Program-made: the position numbers and the translations under genes
The notes under the pieces: model-generated
The model's database searches: none
What the model was told of the DNA's origin: nothing
Seen by the model: the letters and a program-made list of their open reading frames with translations, nothing else
DNA from: Rhodoferax sp.
GTDB lineage: Bacteria; Pseudomonadota; Gammaproteobacteria; Burkholderiales; Burkholderiaceae_C
DNA: 64,000 nt
Assembly: GCF_030697375.1 (NCBI RefSeq)
Contig: NZ_JAUYQD010000033.1
Location: 92,849-156,848, forward strand
Direction: 5' to 3'
In this document: positions 1-9,094 of the stretch, piece after piece
How the letters are laid out: every line of letters begins with the position of its first letter
Position numbering within the stretch: position 1 is the first letter of the stretch

Positions 1-1
1 T

Positions 2-1018
2 TCAGGGGTGTTGAACCAGGTCAACGCCATTCTGGATCTGGGCTCGCATGGTGAGCTGTGCGTTTTGCAAAATAACAGTGCACAAGAGCCGGTCGGTCCT
101 GCTGTGTTGGCTGGTACCGGGGAGTATGCCGCTTTGGCGGAGCAGAAGGTGCTGCCACCGGACCATGCCTGGACGGCCATGATTGCCCAGGTTTTGCGGG
201 ATAAAAAAAGCATGTTCAAGGCGACGGTGGATGCTTTGTACATCAGTGCAGCGCAAGGGCGCGAGTTTGTCATCGTGGTCACCCCTCCGTGGCCATTGGG
301 TGAATTGCAGCGCAACCTGCTGGGGGTGTTTTGTGAACGCATCGCCGCTGCCTTCGACAACCTGCAAATGTACGACCAGGTGCAAAAGGCCCAGGAAGCC
401 ACCGTATCGGCGCTGGCGGATTTGGTCGAATCCCGCGATGTTGAAACCGGAGGCCATATTCAGCGGGTGGCCAAATTGACGGACGAAATTGCAGCGCGCC
501 TGCACGCGGCTGGCAAGTATCCCGATGAATTTGTGCCCCACCTTCTCACCCACGTCGGCTTGGCCAGCATGCTCCATGATGTGGGCAAGGTGGCAACGCC
601 GGATGCCGTGCTGCTCAAGCCGGGTTTGCTCACGGCGCAAGAACGCGTCATCATGGACCTGCATGTGGCGACCGGAGAGCTGGTTTTGCGGCGCGCGGCG
701 CAGCGGGTGGATGGCGTCAGTTACCTGACCTTTGGAGCGCAGATTGCCGGTGGCCACCACGAGCATTTTGATGGCAATGGTTACCCCAATCGCCTGAAAG
801 GCACCGAGATTCCCTTGAGTGCGCGCATCGTTGCGGTGGTGGATGTGTTTGATGCCTTGCTGCACCGCCGCCCGTACAAAGAACCTTGGACCTTGCCCGC
901 CGTCATTGCCTATCTGAAGGAGCGCAGTGGCAAACAGTTCGATCCCGAGGTGGTGGACGTGTTACTCGAATTTTTGGAATCGGAACAGCCGGATTGGTTG
1001 ATCGGAACGGGGCACTGA
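2..1018 (+). CDS. HD-GYP domain protein, C-terminal part (DUF3369/HD-GYP response-regulator type)
   Basis: The frame is open to the left edge, so the 5' end lies outside the window. The visible 338 residues show a DUF3369-like middle region followed by an HD-GYP domain: HD at about residue 192 (context LHDVGKVATPDAVLLKPG) and the GYP signature at about residue 260 in HHEHFDGNGYP. HD-GYP domains hydrolyse cyclic di-GMP. DUF3369 proteins normally carry an N-terminal receiver domain, so a cytoplasmic two-component c-di-GMP phosphodiesterase is the likely whole. Both HD and GYP motifs are intact, arguing for activity. It converges with the RidA gene, separated by a hairpin. Confidence 0.85.
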   Translation, partial: SGVLNQVNAILDLGSHGELCVLQNNSAQEPVGPAVLAGTGEYAALAEQKVLPPDHAWTAMIAQVLRDKKSMFKATVDALYISAAQGREFVIVVTPPWPLGELQRNLLGVFCERIAAAFDNLQMYDQVQKAQEATVSALADLVESRDVETGGHIQRVAKLTDEIAARLHAAGKYPDEFVPHLLTHVGLASMLHDVGKVATPDAVLLKPGLLTAQERVIMDLHVATGELVLRRAAQRVDGVSYLTFGAQIAGGHHEHFDGNGYPNRLKGTEIPLSARIVAVVDVFDALLHRRPYKEPWTLPAVIAYLKERSGKQFDPEVVDVLLEFLESEQPDWLIGTGH

Positions 1019-1054
1019 CGGTCAGCCCCTCCTAAAAAACCACCGGCTGACCGT
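1018..1054. terminator. Bidirectional hairpin between convergent genes
   Basis: A perfect 10-bp inverted repeat (ACGGTCAGCC / GGCTGACCGT) with a 17-nt A-rich loop sits in the short gap between the HD-GYP gene and the RidA gene, followed by TGTTT on the plus strand. Position and structure fit a transcription terminator serving both converging genes; the T-tract is short. Confidence 0.55.
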
Positions 1055-1071
1055 TGTTTCACCCCGCGGCC

Positions 1072-1527
1072 TTAGGCCAGTTCGGCAATCAGTTCGATTT
1101 CGACGCAGGCACCCATGGGAATTTGCGCCACGCCAAAGGCGCTACGGGCGTGGGCGCCCTTAGGCCCGAAAACTTCGCCAATCAGCTCGCTGGCACCGTT
1201 GGTGACCAGGTGCTGCTCGGTGAATTCACCGGTGGAGTTCACCAGCGACATCAGTTTGACAATGCGTGTGACGCGGTTGAGGTCTCCCACGGCGGCATGC
1301 AAGGTGCCCATCAGGTCGATGGCAATGGCGCGGGCGGCGGCTTTGCCTTCTTCGGTCGTCATGTTTTTGCCGAGCTGACCGACCCAGGGTTTACCATCTT
1401 TTTTGGCGATGTGGCCGCTCAAAAAAACCAAATTGCCGGTTTGCACAAAGGGCACATAGGCAGCTGCAGGAATGGCCACGGGGGGCAGGGCGATGGAGAG
1501 TTCTGTGAGTTTGTCGTAAATGCTCAT
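1072..1527 (-). CDS. RidA family protein (YjgF/YER057c/UK114)
   Basis: A 151-residue protein of RidA-family length. Typical family stretches are visible: a strand ending VFLSGHIAKKDGKPWVGQLG, a central DLNRVTRIVKLMSLVNS segment, and a C-terminal ARSAFGVAQIPMGACVEIELIAEL block with the family's R-x-A...P-x-x-x-x-V-E-I-E pattern. Canonical RidA hydrolyses reactive enamine/imine intermediates from PLP enzymes; paralogues of this longer type often have undefined substrates. Upstream of its start lies a copy of the dispersed repeat (1562-1613). Confidence 0.85.
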   Translation of the reverse strand: MSIYDKLTELSIALPPVAIPAAAYVPFVQTGNLVFLSGHIAKKDGKPWVGQLGKNMTTEEGKAAARAIAIDLMGTLHAAVGDLNRVTRIVKLMSLVNSTGEFTEQHLVTNGASELIGEVFGPKGAHARSAFGVAQIPMGACVEIELIAELA

Positions 1528-1561
1528 GGTGTGTCCTTCAGGAATTATTTTTAATAAAATT

Positions 1562-1613
1562 GGCCTCTAGCCCTTATGCAATATGCGCAAGCAGCTATCA
1601 AAAAAATAGCAAC
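1562..1613 (+). repeat. Dispersed palindromic repeat, copy A
   Basis: Match to the ~50-bp repeat seen eight times in this window. It contains GGCCTCTAGCCC near one end, a central GCGCAAGCAGC and the hairpin GCTAT...ATAGC at the other end. It lies in the intergenic gap between the RidA gene and the transglutaminase gene, touching the 3' end of the latter. Confidence 0.75.
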
Positions 1614-2600
1614 TCAATTCGATGACTGGCTTTGCCCCTGCGAGGGTGTTGTGCCTTGATTTTGAGTTTGTGATTGCGCACTGTGCATTTGGGGTCCCGT
1701 ATTGTCGCCGCCCACAGCCTCCACCGTGACGCCGACATGCAAGGTGTGGCGGGCGCCCCCGTGGATGACGCCACGCAAAGGGGACACGTCGCCAAAATCA
1801 CGCCCCACGGCCACCGTCACATAGTCCTCACCCGGGGCATGCCAGCCCCAGCGGTTGTTGGTGGGGTCAAAGTCGCACCAGCGCGCGCCTTCGGGCAAAT
1901 CGGCCACATACACACTGACCCACGCGTGTGAAGCGTCGCTGCCCACCAGTTTGGTGGTGCCGGGCGCGGGGGCCGTCAGCAAGTAGCCGCTGACGTAGCG
2001 TGCGGGCAGGCCCATGGTGCGCAGGCAGGCCAGCATGATGTGGGCAAAATCCTGGCACACGCCTTTGCGTTGCGCCAGCGCCTGCAGGGCTGGGGTGTTG
2101 ATCTGGGTGCTCTGGCTTTCATAGACAAAGTCGGCGTGGATGCGCTGCATCAAATGGAGGGCCACCTCCAGCACCGGGTGGCCGGCCCCAAAACTGGGCC
2201 GCGCATAGGCGGCAAAGTCGGCATGGTGGGGCACAAACGGAGACGCAAATGCAAATTCGGTGGCGGCGTCGAAGGTCCCATGGGCACGGTAGCGCAGGCG
2301 CTCCTGCGCCTGCTCCCATGGCAGCGTGCTGGTGGGGGTGCCATGTGCTTGGGTGCTGACCTGGCTGCGTGCCACCACCGAGAGATCTGTATGGGGCGCC
2401 TGCAAGGAGAAGAAACAACGCACATTGCCGTACACATCGGGCACATCCCGCAGTTGGGCGGGCTGCGGGTAGACGCTGAACGTGTGGCTGAGCAGGCTTT
2501 GCGCAGCGTGGTTGCGGGGGCGCAGGTAGGCCAGGTGCTGCGCGGTTTCCACCACCGGTTGGTAGTGGTAGCGGGTTTCGTGGATGACTTGCAGCCGCAT
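1614..2600 (-). CDS. Transglutaminase-like protein with N-terminal beta region
   Basis: A 328-residue transglutaminase-like cysteine peptidase-fold protein. The N-terminus MRLQVIHETRYHYQPVV is the typical bacterial transglutaminase N-domain. The catalytic triad is visible: Cys182 in RKGVCQDFAH, His225 in SHAWVSVYV, Asp245 in WCDFDPTNN. I chose the internal ATG at 2600 because homologues begin here and because it overlaps the stop codon of the upstream ATP-grasp/alpha-E gene (TGATG), implying translational coupling. A longer frame runs to 2765 but would lie inside that gene. The C-terminus is Gln/Ser-rich. Association with ATP-grasp and alpha-E proteins is known; the exact reaction is not. Confidence 0.85.
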   Translation of the reverse strand: MRLQVIHETRYHYQPVVETAQHLAYLRPRNHAAQSLLSHTFSVYPQPAQLRDVPDVYGNVRCFFSLQAPHTDLSVVARSQVSTQAHGTPTSTLPWEQAQERLRYRAHGTFDAATEFAFASPFVPHHADFAAYARPSFGAGHPVLEVALHLMQRIHADFVYESQSTQINTPALQALAQRKGVCQDFAHIMLACLRTMGLPARYVSGYLLTAPAPGTTKLVGSDASHAWVSVYVADLPEGARWCDFDPTNNRWGWHAPGEDYVTVAVGRDFGDVSPLRGVIHGGARHTLHVGVTVEAVGGDNTGPQMHSAQSQTQNQGTTPSQGQSQSSN

Positions 2601-5266
2601 CAGGCCCCCACACTTTGCTTGGTTTGCCCGGAGTGGGTGAAGTAGGTGGCGCTGATGTCTTCCGACACGGCATACGCGGCACTGCCGAGCGACTGCAACA
2701 AGACCATCAATGCGGGAGGCACTGCATTTTTCAAAGGCGTCTCGCACAAGGTGGCGAGGTCCCATGCATCAGGATTGGGCACGCGCAAGGACAGGGGGCT
2801 GAGTACCCCCGTGGCCAGGCCCGCCAGCTTGGACAAGCGTCCCCGCAGGGTGTGCGCCACCCAAGCCAGTGAACGGGGGTTGTCGCGGTCCAGCACCAAC
2901 AACTCCACCAGGGCCGCCACGTCGCGGCTTTGCTGGTATTGGGCGTGGAAGGTAATGGCGCTGTCAAACAGCGCCAGCATGGCTTCAAACCCACCATTGC
3001 TGTGCACTGCACAGGTCGCGGCCCCGGTTTCAAAACCACGGGCCAGAGACGCCGCCAGAAATTGCAGGCGCTCGACATGGCGGCCGATGCTCAGCAGGCG
3101 CCAGCCGTCATCGCGGGTCATGCGGTCGGTCTGCGCACCGGTAATGGCCGCCAAATGGTCGCTGGCCGATTTGAGCACCCGCAAGGCCGAGAGGGAGGTG
3201 CAGTCGCCCTGCGCAGCATGCTGGGCACAGCGCGCAAAAAACTCCTTTTCAGCTTCCACAATCACGCTCCAGTGCTCTTGGGAAAGGCGCTCGCGCACGG
3301 TGGCTGCTGCCATTTTGAGGGCCCGCAGGTTGTAGCCCACGCTGGTGGCACCGTTGGGCGCACCCAGGCTGGAAATCAAAGAACGCTCAAAAACCCGGCC
3401 GGCCTGCAGGGCCGAAGGCGTGCCCGGCAATACCAGCGTATTGGCCAGTGCCATGTTGCTGAGCCATTGCAATAGCGGGAGCGAATGCTGTTCCTCGCCG
3501 TTCAGGGCGTCCAGGGTCAAGCGCGCCAGGCGGACCGAGTTTTCTGCCCGCTCGGTGTAGCGGCCCAACCAATACAGGTTTTCAGCGGCGCGACTGGTGA
3601 CCAGACGTTTGCGCTGGGCGAGCACGGCGGGGGTGAGGGCGGCTGGCAGCAAAGTGCTTGCGTCAACCTCACCCTGGGTCAGGGCCCACACATCGGCACT
3701 GCTGCCACCGCGCTGCATGGAGGCTACATCGGTGCTGGCATTGGCCACGCGCACCAAGCCACCGGGCAACACGCGCCAACGGGGTGCACCTGCCGCCATG
3801 TCCGATACGGCAAATACGCGCAGCAAGCTGGAGCGGGCGACCATTTGACCGGCCTGCGCTTGCGTAGGGGGTGCCTCTGGCTGGTGCCAGGTTGGCAATT
3901 GCGACAGGGGCACATACGCTTGCACGGTGTATTCCCCGCCCTGGTCCAGGATGCGTTGACGCCAGGCGTCCAAGGCCTTGGGCGCCAAGGTAGGGCACAG
4001 CACCGCATCAAAATTCCCATGCAAGGTGGAGCCGGGGTAGGTCGGTTTGACGGTGTGCTGGCCCAGGTGCGCCAAGGCTTGCTCCATGGCGCTGTGCTCG
4101 CCGCACCACCAGGTGGGCAGGGCGGGCAACAACAATTCTTCATGCAAAACCTGCCGCGCCAAGGCGGGTAAAAACCCCAAGAGTGCTGGCGACTCCAGAA
4201 ATGCGGAGCCGGGGGCATTGGCCACCAGGACATTGCCGGCACGGATTGCCTGGAGCAAGCCCGGTACACCCAAGGTGGAATCCGGGCGCAGCTCCAATGG
4301 GTCCAGGTACTGGTCGTCCACGCGCTTGAGCAAGCCATGCACGGGCACCAGGCCGCGCAAGGTCTTGAGGAAGAGGCGCTCGTCACGCACGATCAGGTCG
4401 CAGCCTTCCACCAGGCTCAGGCCCAGGTAGCGGGCAAGGTAGGCGTGTTCGAAATAGGTTTCGTTGTACGGGCCGGGGGTTAACAAGGCAATATGGGCGT
4501 CGGGGCCCGCCGGGCTTAAAGCCTTGAGGCTGTCCATCAGCGCCCGGTAGGTGCCCGCCAGCCGCTGCACCCGCAAGGCCTGAAATGCCTGGGGAAACTG
4601 CCGTGATACCGCCAGCCGGTTTTCCAGCAGATACCCCAGACCCGAAGGGGCCTGGCAGCGTTGGCTGACCAGCCACCAGTTGCCGTCCGGCCCATGGGCC
4701 AGATCGAATGCCACGACGTGCAAATACGTGCCCCCCACGGGCTGCACGCCATGCATGGGCCGCAGGTAGCCGGGATGGCCCTGCACCAGGGCAGGTGGCA
4801 GCAGCCCCTGGGTCAAAAAGGTTTGTGGCCCATACACATCGGCCATCACCGCTTCGAGCAGGCGCATGCGCTGCTGTATGCCGGCTTCAATACGCGACCA
4901 ACTGGGTGCGTCAATGATCAGGGGAAACAGATCCAGGGACCAGGGGCGCTGCGGGCCCTCGGAATCGGCGTAGACGTTGTAGGTCACACCGTTGTCATGG
5001 ATTTGCCGTTGCAGGCTGCGGGCACGCTGGTCCAGATCGCTGCTGCTTTGGGCCTGGATATTGTCAAAAAATTGCGCCCAGGCCTCGGTCAAGGCGGTGT
5101 CCAAAGGGGCGCTTGTGGCGTGGTGTCCACGCAGTTCGTCAAAGTGGCCGGGGCTGGCGCAGCATGTCCTGGCGCTGGCGAGCAACGCGGATGGCGGGGT
5201 CGCCTGCGCCAAGGGGAGGGAGTCGGTGGAGTCTTTCACTGGCCAAGAGTATGCCAGCGTGCTCAT
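2600..5266 (-). CDS. Circularly permuted ATP-grasp and alpha-E domain fusion protein
   Basis: An 888-residue fusion. Residues of about 60-500 form a circularly permuted ATP-grasp domain (conserved LLTPGPYNETYFEHAYLARYLGL and LLKRVDDQYLDPLELR stretches). From about residue 550 follows an all-helical alpha-E domain beginning RAAENLYWLGRYTERAENSVRLARL. In the second locus of this window (19259-21688) the same two domains are separate genes. Comparative genomics (Iyer and colleagues' amidoligase survey) proposes that such proteins make or attach peptide tags together with transglutaminase-like peptidases. It overlaps the downstream transglutaminase gene by one base. The substrate is unknown. Confidence 0.85.
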   Translation of the reverse strand: MSTLAYSWPVKDSTDSLPLAQATPPSALLASARTCCASPGHFDELRGHHATSAPLDTALTEAWAQFFDNIQAQSSSDLDQRARSLQRQIHDNGVTYNVYADSEGPQRPWSLDLFPLIIDAPSWSRIEAGIQQRMRLLEAVMADVYGPQTFLTQGLLPPALVQGHPGYLRPMHGVQPVGGTYLHVVAFDLAHGPDGNWWLVSQRCQAPSGLGYLLENRLAVSRQFPQAFQALRVQRLAGTYRALMDSLKALSPAGPDAHIALLTPGPYNETYFEHAYLARYLGLSLVEGCDLIVRDERLFLKTLRGLVPVHGLLKRVDDQYLDPLELRPDSTLGVPGLLQAIRAGNVLVANAPGSAFLESPALLGFLPALARQVLHEELLLPALPTWWCGEHSAMEQALAHLGQHTVKPTYPGSTLHGNFDAVLCPTLAPKALDAWRQRILDQGGEYTVQAYVPLSQLPTWHQPEAPPTQAQAGQMVARSSLLRVFAVSDMAAGAPRWRVLPGGLVRVANASTDVASMQRGGSSADVWALTQGEVDASTLLPAALTPAVLAQRKRLVTSRAAENLYWLGRYTERAENSVRLARLTLDALNGEEQHSLPLLQWLSNMALANTLVLPGTPSALQAGRVFERSLISSLGAPNGATSVGYNLRALKMAAATVRERLSQEHWSVIVEAEKEFFARCAQHAAQGDCTSLSALRVLKSASDHLAAITGAQTDRMTRDDGWRLLSIGRHVERLQFLAASLARGFETGAATCAVHSNGGFEAMLALFDSAITFHAQYQQSRDVAALVELLVLDRDNPRSLAWVAHTLRGRLSKLAGLATGVLSPLSLRVPNPDAWDLATLCETPLKNAVPPALMVLLQSLGSAAYAVSEDISATYFTHSGQTKQSVGA

Positions 5267-5300
5267 CCGCCGTGGGCACGGCGGATGATCGAAGTGCGCC

Positions 5301-6827
5301 TTAGCCGATGGTTTCTACGCTGGGCGCGGCTTTGCGTTGGGGCGCTGCACGCTTGCTGGCGATGGTTTTGGGATGCGCCCAGTTCGCCGCCGTGGGGCGG
5401 GCTTTGCGGCGGGGCGCGGGACGCGCCAAAGCCAGGTATTCCTGAAAACTGTCGCGCAGGCATTGGGCAAACACTTCGGGGTCCGGCAGTTGCTCATAAC
5501 AGGCGGTGAACGAAACCACAATGGTGCCGTTGTAGCCGGTGACTGAAAACACCAGTCCCATGCCATCGGAAATGGGCATGATGGCCGAGAGGTAGGTCAG
5601 CCGGGCGCCTTGCAGGTACAGCGGAACCTGCGATCCAGGCACGTTGGTGATGGCACAGTTGGCCAGTGGCGCCCAATCGCCCAGCAGCGCCGAGGCCGAG
5701 CGCAGCATTTTGCTGGTGGCCGCAATCGCGACGGAGGGGGCATATTGCGCCAGATTGGTCAATTCACGTGCACTGATGGCCTGCGCCATGAGGTCCGAAG
5801 ACGAGCTGGCGGTCTGAATGGCCACCAGGCGCTGCACCGGGTCGGCAATATCGGTGCCCAGTGCGACGCGCACCCAGGAAAAATTGGACTGCTGATCAGA
5901 ATCGGGCTCGCCGTGGATCGCAATGGGGGCTGCGGCGACCAGGCTGTCGTCGGGCAACTCACCCTGCAGATCCAGGTAGCGCCGCAAACCACCCGCGCAA
6001 ACCGCCAAGACGGCATCGTTCACGGTTGCTTCGGGGGCCAAACCGCGAATGGCTTTGAAATCTTCCAATGCAAAACGGCGCGTTTCGAACACCCGGTGTG
6101 GCGACACTTCGGAGTTAAAGCGTGTCATGGGGAAGGGGTGTGGCCGCCCGATAAATTCACCGACAAAGGTTTTAACAGTGGACTTGAGAGAGGTCCAACT
6201 GCTGCTCAGCGGCTGCGCAATGCGCAGTGGGAAGGTGGCCATATTGAGGCTGGCCATCAGCAGCAACACCAAATTTCCAGGGGCGGATTCGGGAAACCAG
6301 GGCGCGGGGGGCACCGGTGCCGGTGAAATGGCCGAGAGATCGTGCAGCAAGGTGGTGATTTCGCTGCCATGGGCGACATCAATCGCGGCATGGTGCACCT
6401 TCAGCAAGACGGCAAAGCTGCCGACGGGCAAATCGAGAAAACTGTCCAGGCCTTCAATGACATACATCTCCCACAAAGGCCGCTGCAGGTCCAGCGGACG
6501 GGCGTGGATGCGCGAGGCCTGAATGCAAAACTGGCGCCAGTCGCCCGGTTTGGGCAGGGCGATGTGGCGAACGTGGTATTCGATATTGAAGTTCTCGTCC
6601 GCAACCCAGTAGGGATAGTCGAGGTCCAGGGGGACGCGCAAAATCTTTTCACGGAAATTCGGCAACTGGCCCAATCGGCTTTCGACGTGGGCCAGTATTT
6701 GCTTGAATCGGACCATACCGCCGGGCGCGGTGGACTGGTCGTAGATATGCAGCAGGGTGACGTTCGAGTTGGCGTGGGCGCTGTCTGAATAGATAAAGGC
6801 CGCGTCGTGTTCACTCAGTTGTCGCAT
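5301..6827 (-). CDS. Wax ester synthase/diacylglycerol acyltransferase family protein
   Basis: A 508-residue protein with the WS/DGAT layout: N-terminal half beginning MRQLSEHDAAFIYSDS, a condensation-type active-site block, and a C-terminal DUF1298-like half (about residues 290-450). The active-site motif reads HHAAIDV (His145, His146, Asp150); the family norm is HHxxxDG, so the Gly is replaced by Val. Family members esterify acyl-CoA with fatty alcohols or diacylglycerol for storage lipid. The last ~50 residues are Ala/Lys/Arg-rich. It lies 22 bases downstream of an alpha/beta hydrolase gene on the same strand, consistent with a lipid-ester operon. Confidence 0.8.
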   Translation of the reverse strand: MRQLSEHDAAFIYSDSAHANSNVTLLHIYDQSTAPGGMVRFKQILAHVESRLGQLPNFREKILRVPLDLDYPYWVADENFNIEYHVRHIALPKPGDWRQFCIQASRIHARPLDLQRPLWEMYVIEGLDSFLDLPVGSFAVLLKVHHAAIDVAHGSEITTLLHDLSAISPAPVPPAPWFPESAPGNLVLLLMASLNMATFPLRIAQPLSSSWTSLKSTVKTFVGEFIGRPHPFPMTRFNSEVSPHRVFETRRFALEDFKAIRGLAPEATVNDAVLAVCAGGLRRYLDLQGELPDDSLVAAAPIAIHGEPDSDQQSNFSWVRVALGTDIADPVQRLVAIQTASSSSDLMAQAISARELTNLAQYAPSVAIAATSKMLRSASALLGDWAPLANCAITNVPGSQVPLYLQGARLTYLSAIMPISDGMGLVFSVTGYNGTIVVSFTACYEQLPDPEVFAQCLRDSFQEYLALARPAPRRKARPTAANWAHPKTIASKRAAPQRKAAPSVETIG

Positions 6828-6849
6828 GTTTTTTCTTTCTTCGGGAGAT

Positions 6850-7695
6850 TCAAGCCGCGGCAGGTGGCGCGTTATTTGATGGTGAGCCGGATGTCAGGCG
6901 CCAAACACGCCCCAGCAAGCCCTCGGGGTCAAAGGGTTTCCAGTCCTGTTCGGGCTGCGCCAGTCGGTTGGCCACGATGGAGAGCACGATGCCGTTAAAG
7001 CCCAGCCCAACGTGGCTGCCGGCCACCTGGATGTTTTCATGCAGCGCCGGGTCGCCATCGATGGTGGCTTCTTGCGGAGGCACCACGCCATCGGTCAGTG
7101 AGTACAAACAACTGGTGGGAATCGCCAGCCGGCGCCGCTCCCGCATGGCTTTGGCGCGGGGTTGCATCATGTGCGCCGATGCGCCCAGGCGATGGGATAC
7201 CAGGCGGTACAGCGCCTTCATGGTGGACGGAGACTGGCTTCCAGCGGTGTCAACGCTCACCGGACTGCCCAGCGTAATGATGGAGCGCACACATTCCTGC
7301 GTGCTTTCGGCACCGTAAAACGAAAACACGCCACCCAGGCTCCAGCCCACCAGACTTACTTTGCGCCCGGTGATGTGGTGCAGGTAGCGAATTTTTTGCG
7401 GCAAGGCGTTGGCATGTTTGCTGCGAAAGCCCATGTTGCGCCCCAGCCCCCAGGTGTGCACGTCATAACCTTTGTTTTCCAGGAACAGTTTGAGTGCGAT
7501 CAGGGTGGATTCGCCTGCCAGGAAGCCTGGTAGCAGCAGCACGGGATGCCCGTCGCCACGCGGTGCGTTCATCAGCAGAGGCAGCGAAGCGGGCAACAAG
7601 GCCATCTCCAACAAGGCGCGGGCTTCTAAAAGCGAATTCAGCGGATGGGGCGATCCCACATGGGCATGGCGGACAACGGGTTTAGGGCGATGCAT
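6850..7695 (-). CDS. Alpha/beta hydrolase (lipase/esterase-like)
   Basis: A 281-residue alpha/beta-hydrolase. Visible: the oxyanion-strand region GHPVLLLPGFLAG (about residue 49), nucleophile elbow GWSLGG (Ser119), a late Asp in SLTDGVVPPQEA and a His in AGSHVGLGFN, which together give a plausible Ser-Asp-His triad. The ATG at 7695 is preceded by CAGGAG at good spacing, so I prefer it to a longer frame starting at 7752. Its placement directly upstream of a WS/DGAT gene suggests action on wax esters, acylglycerols or related lipids; that is inferred from context only. Confidence 0.8.
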   Translation of the reverse strand: MHRPKPVVRHAHVGSPHPLNSLLEARALLEMALLPASLPLLMNAPRGDGHPVLLLPGFLAGESTLIALKLFLENKGYDVHTWGLGRNMGFRSKHANALPQKIRYLHHITGRKVSLVGWSLGGVFSFYGAESTQECVRSIITLGSPVSVDTAGSQSPSTMKALYRLVSHRLGASAHMMQPRAKAMRERRRLAIPTSCLYSLTDGVVPPQEATIDGDPALHENIQVAGSHVGLGFNGIVLSIVANRLAQPEQDWKPFDPEGLLGRVWRLTSGSPSNNAPPAAA

Positions 7696-7879
7696 TTGAG
7701 GGGCTCCTGTGGTGCACAACGGCGCTCGGCGCATAGCACAACTGCGTGCCAATGTGTTGATGCTCCCGTTGTTGTGGCATGTAACACAGTGTAAAAGGGA
7801 ATCGGGAGGGGAAATTTAGGAGCTTTGCCTAATGATGTGCTGGGGGGCAGCGTATTTGTCACGCAGGTGACTTGGGGGC

Positions 7880-9094
7880 TCAAAAAGCGTAGAAAGGGCC
7901 GGGTCCTGCTGGGGAGGGCAGTTGCTCAATGCCGATGAAGACCCGCCGTCCGTAAAAAAACGGCAAACCCCAGTCAAAGGTCTGCGCATCCCCAACGGGA
8001 CCGGACAGGGTGGGGAGTGCGGAATTGCCGATGTTGAAGAGTGCCAAGGCATTGTCAATAGAAAAGGTGACCGCGGTGCTCGCTGCATTGCCGTCAAACA
8101 GTGTGGCCGAAAGCTGGGTTCGCGTGCTGGGGCAATAGAAGCCGGAGGCTTCAGAGCCGCAGGAAGGTATCGCACTGGAATTAAAGAACAGCGCATTGGA
8201 TCCGGTATCCAGAAAACCTTTGTTCAAACTTTGACCTGCGAACAGGGTAGTGAAATGGCCCGTGCTGGTTTTTAAAACGGTGCCGGCCGTGAACTGGTTA
8301 TTCGACTGGGTTGCGATGCCGAACACAACCGAGCCGTTCAGGCTGGCGGCGCCACTGGACGCCACCGTCGGCAGGTCAACCATCAGGCCGTTGTTGTCGG
8401 ACGCAAACAGGGGAACGGGGTTTTTGAGCTGCTGGCTGGTGCTTGCGGTGCTGGCGACCGCGGCCGAACAGGCCCCGTCGGTGCAGCGGTAATACACCCC
8501 GTTGTCGGCGTTGGACGCGCACCCGGCCCCACAGTCTTCCTGGAACAAGCCTATCCCCAATATGCCTTTTGCCCCCAAAGTGGCTACGCTGTTGAGTGCG
8601 TCCCCCGAGGAGCAGCGCGCGGCAAGGTGATTGGACGCGGGGTCTGCGATAAGCTGGATGGGTACAGCGGCTGCTTTCTTGCCGCCGAGCAGCATATCGA
8701 CGGTCACCACCGGGCCCCAGGCAAAGCTGCTGTCCAGAAAATGTGCGCAATTGAGCAGGGTGCCGCCGCTGCTGCTGCTGGTCCGGCTCAGATTTAAACC
8801 AGACGCTATGACGCCAGACAGCAAGCGCAGGCCTGTGGAGCCGGTGTCCACCAGCACATGGTCAATGGTTTGGCAGTTGGTGGTACTGCCCGGTTGGCAG
8901 ATGGTCACTGCGGCGTAGAGTGTGTTGACAGCGTTGCCATTGGGGCCGGAATCCACGGTGACACTCAGCACGTTTTCCGCCGTGGGCGGGGTGGACGTGG
9001 ATGCACCGCTACCACCACCGCCACCACAGGCCACCACCATCACCGCCACGAGGGCAAGCGACAGGGCGCGGCGGATGTGCTTACTGAAGTACAT
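7880..9094 (-). CDS. DUF3443 family lipoprotein, aspartic-protease-like
   Basis: A 404-residue protein with a lipoprotein signal: a hydrophobic segment then VMVVACGGGGG, so Cys is the likely lipidation site. Two aspartic-protease-like motifs are visible, VLVDTGSTGLRLL and KGFLDTGSNALFF, as in retropepsin/pepsin-type folds; DUF3443 itself is not functionally characterised. Several Cys residues suggest disulfides in an exported protein. The ATG at 9094 is chosen because the lipobox follows it at normal distance; it overlaps the upstream DUF2844 gene by 14 bases, implying co-translation of this commonly paired set. Confidence 0.8.
   Translation of the reverse strand: MYFSKHIRRALSLALVAVMVVACGGGGGSGASTSTPPTAENVLSVTVDSGPNGNAVNTLYAAVTICQPGSTTNCQTIDHVLVDTGSTGLRLLSGVIASGLNLSRTSSSSGGTLLNCAHFLDSSFAWGPVVTVDMLLGGKKAAAVPIQLIADPASNHLAARCSSGDALNSVATLGAKGILGIGLFQEDCGAGCASNADNGVYYRCTDGACSAAVASTASTSQQLKNPVPLFASDNNGLMVDLPTVASSGAASLNGSVVFGIATQSNNQFTAGTVLKTSTGHFTTLFAGQSLNKGFLDTGSNALFFNSSAIPSCGSEASGFYCPSTRTQLSATLFDGNAASTAVTFSIDNALALFNIGNSALPTLSGPVGDAQTFDWGLPFFYGRRVFIGIEQLPSPAGPGPFYAF

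Noticed and set aside
7780..7850. Possible ninth copy of the dispersed repeat (ATTTAGGAGCTTTGCC)
   Set aside because: Only about ten bases match and both the GGGGGCTAG block and the hairpin arm are missing.
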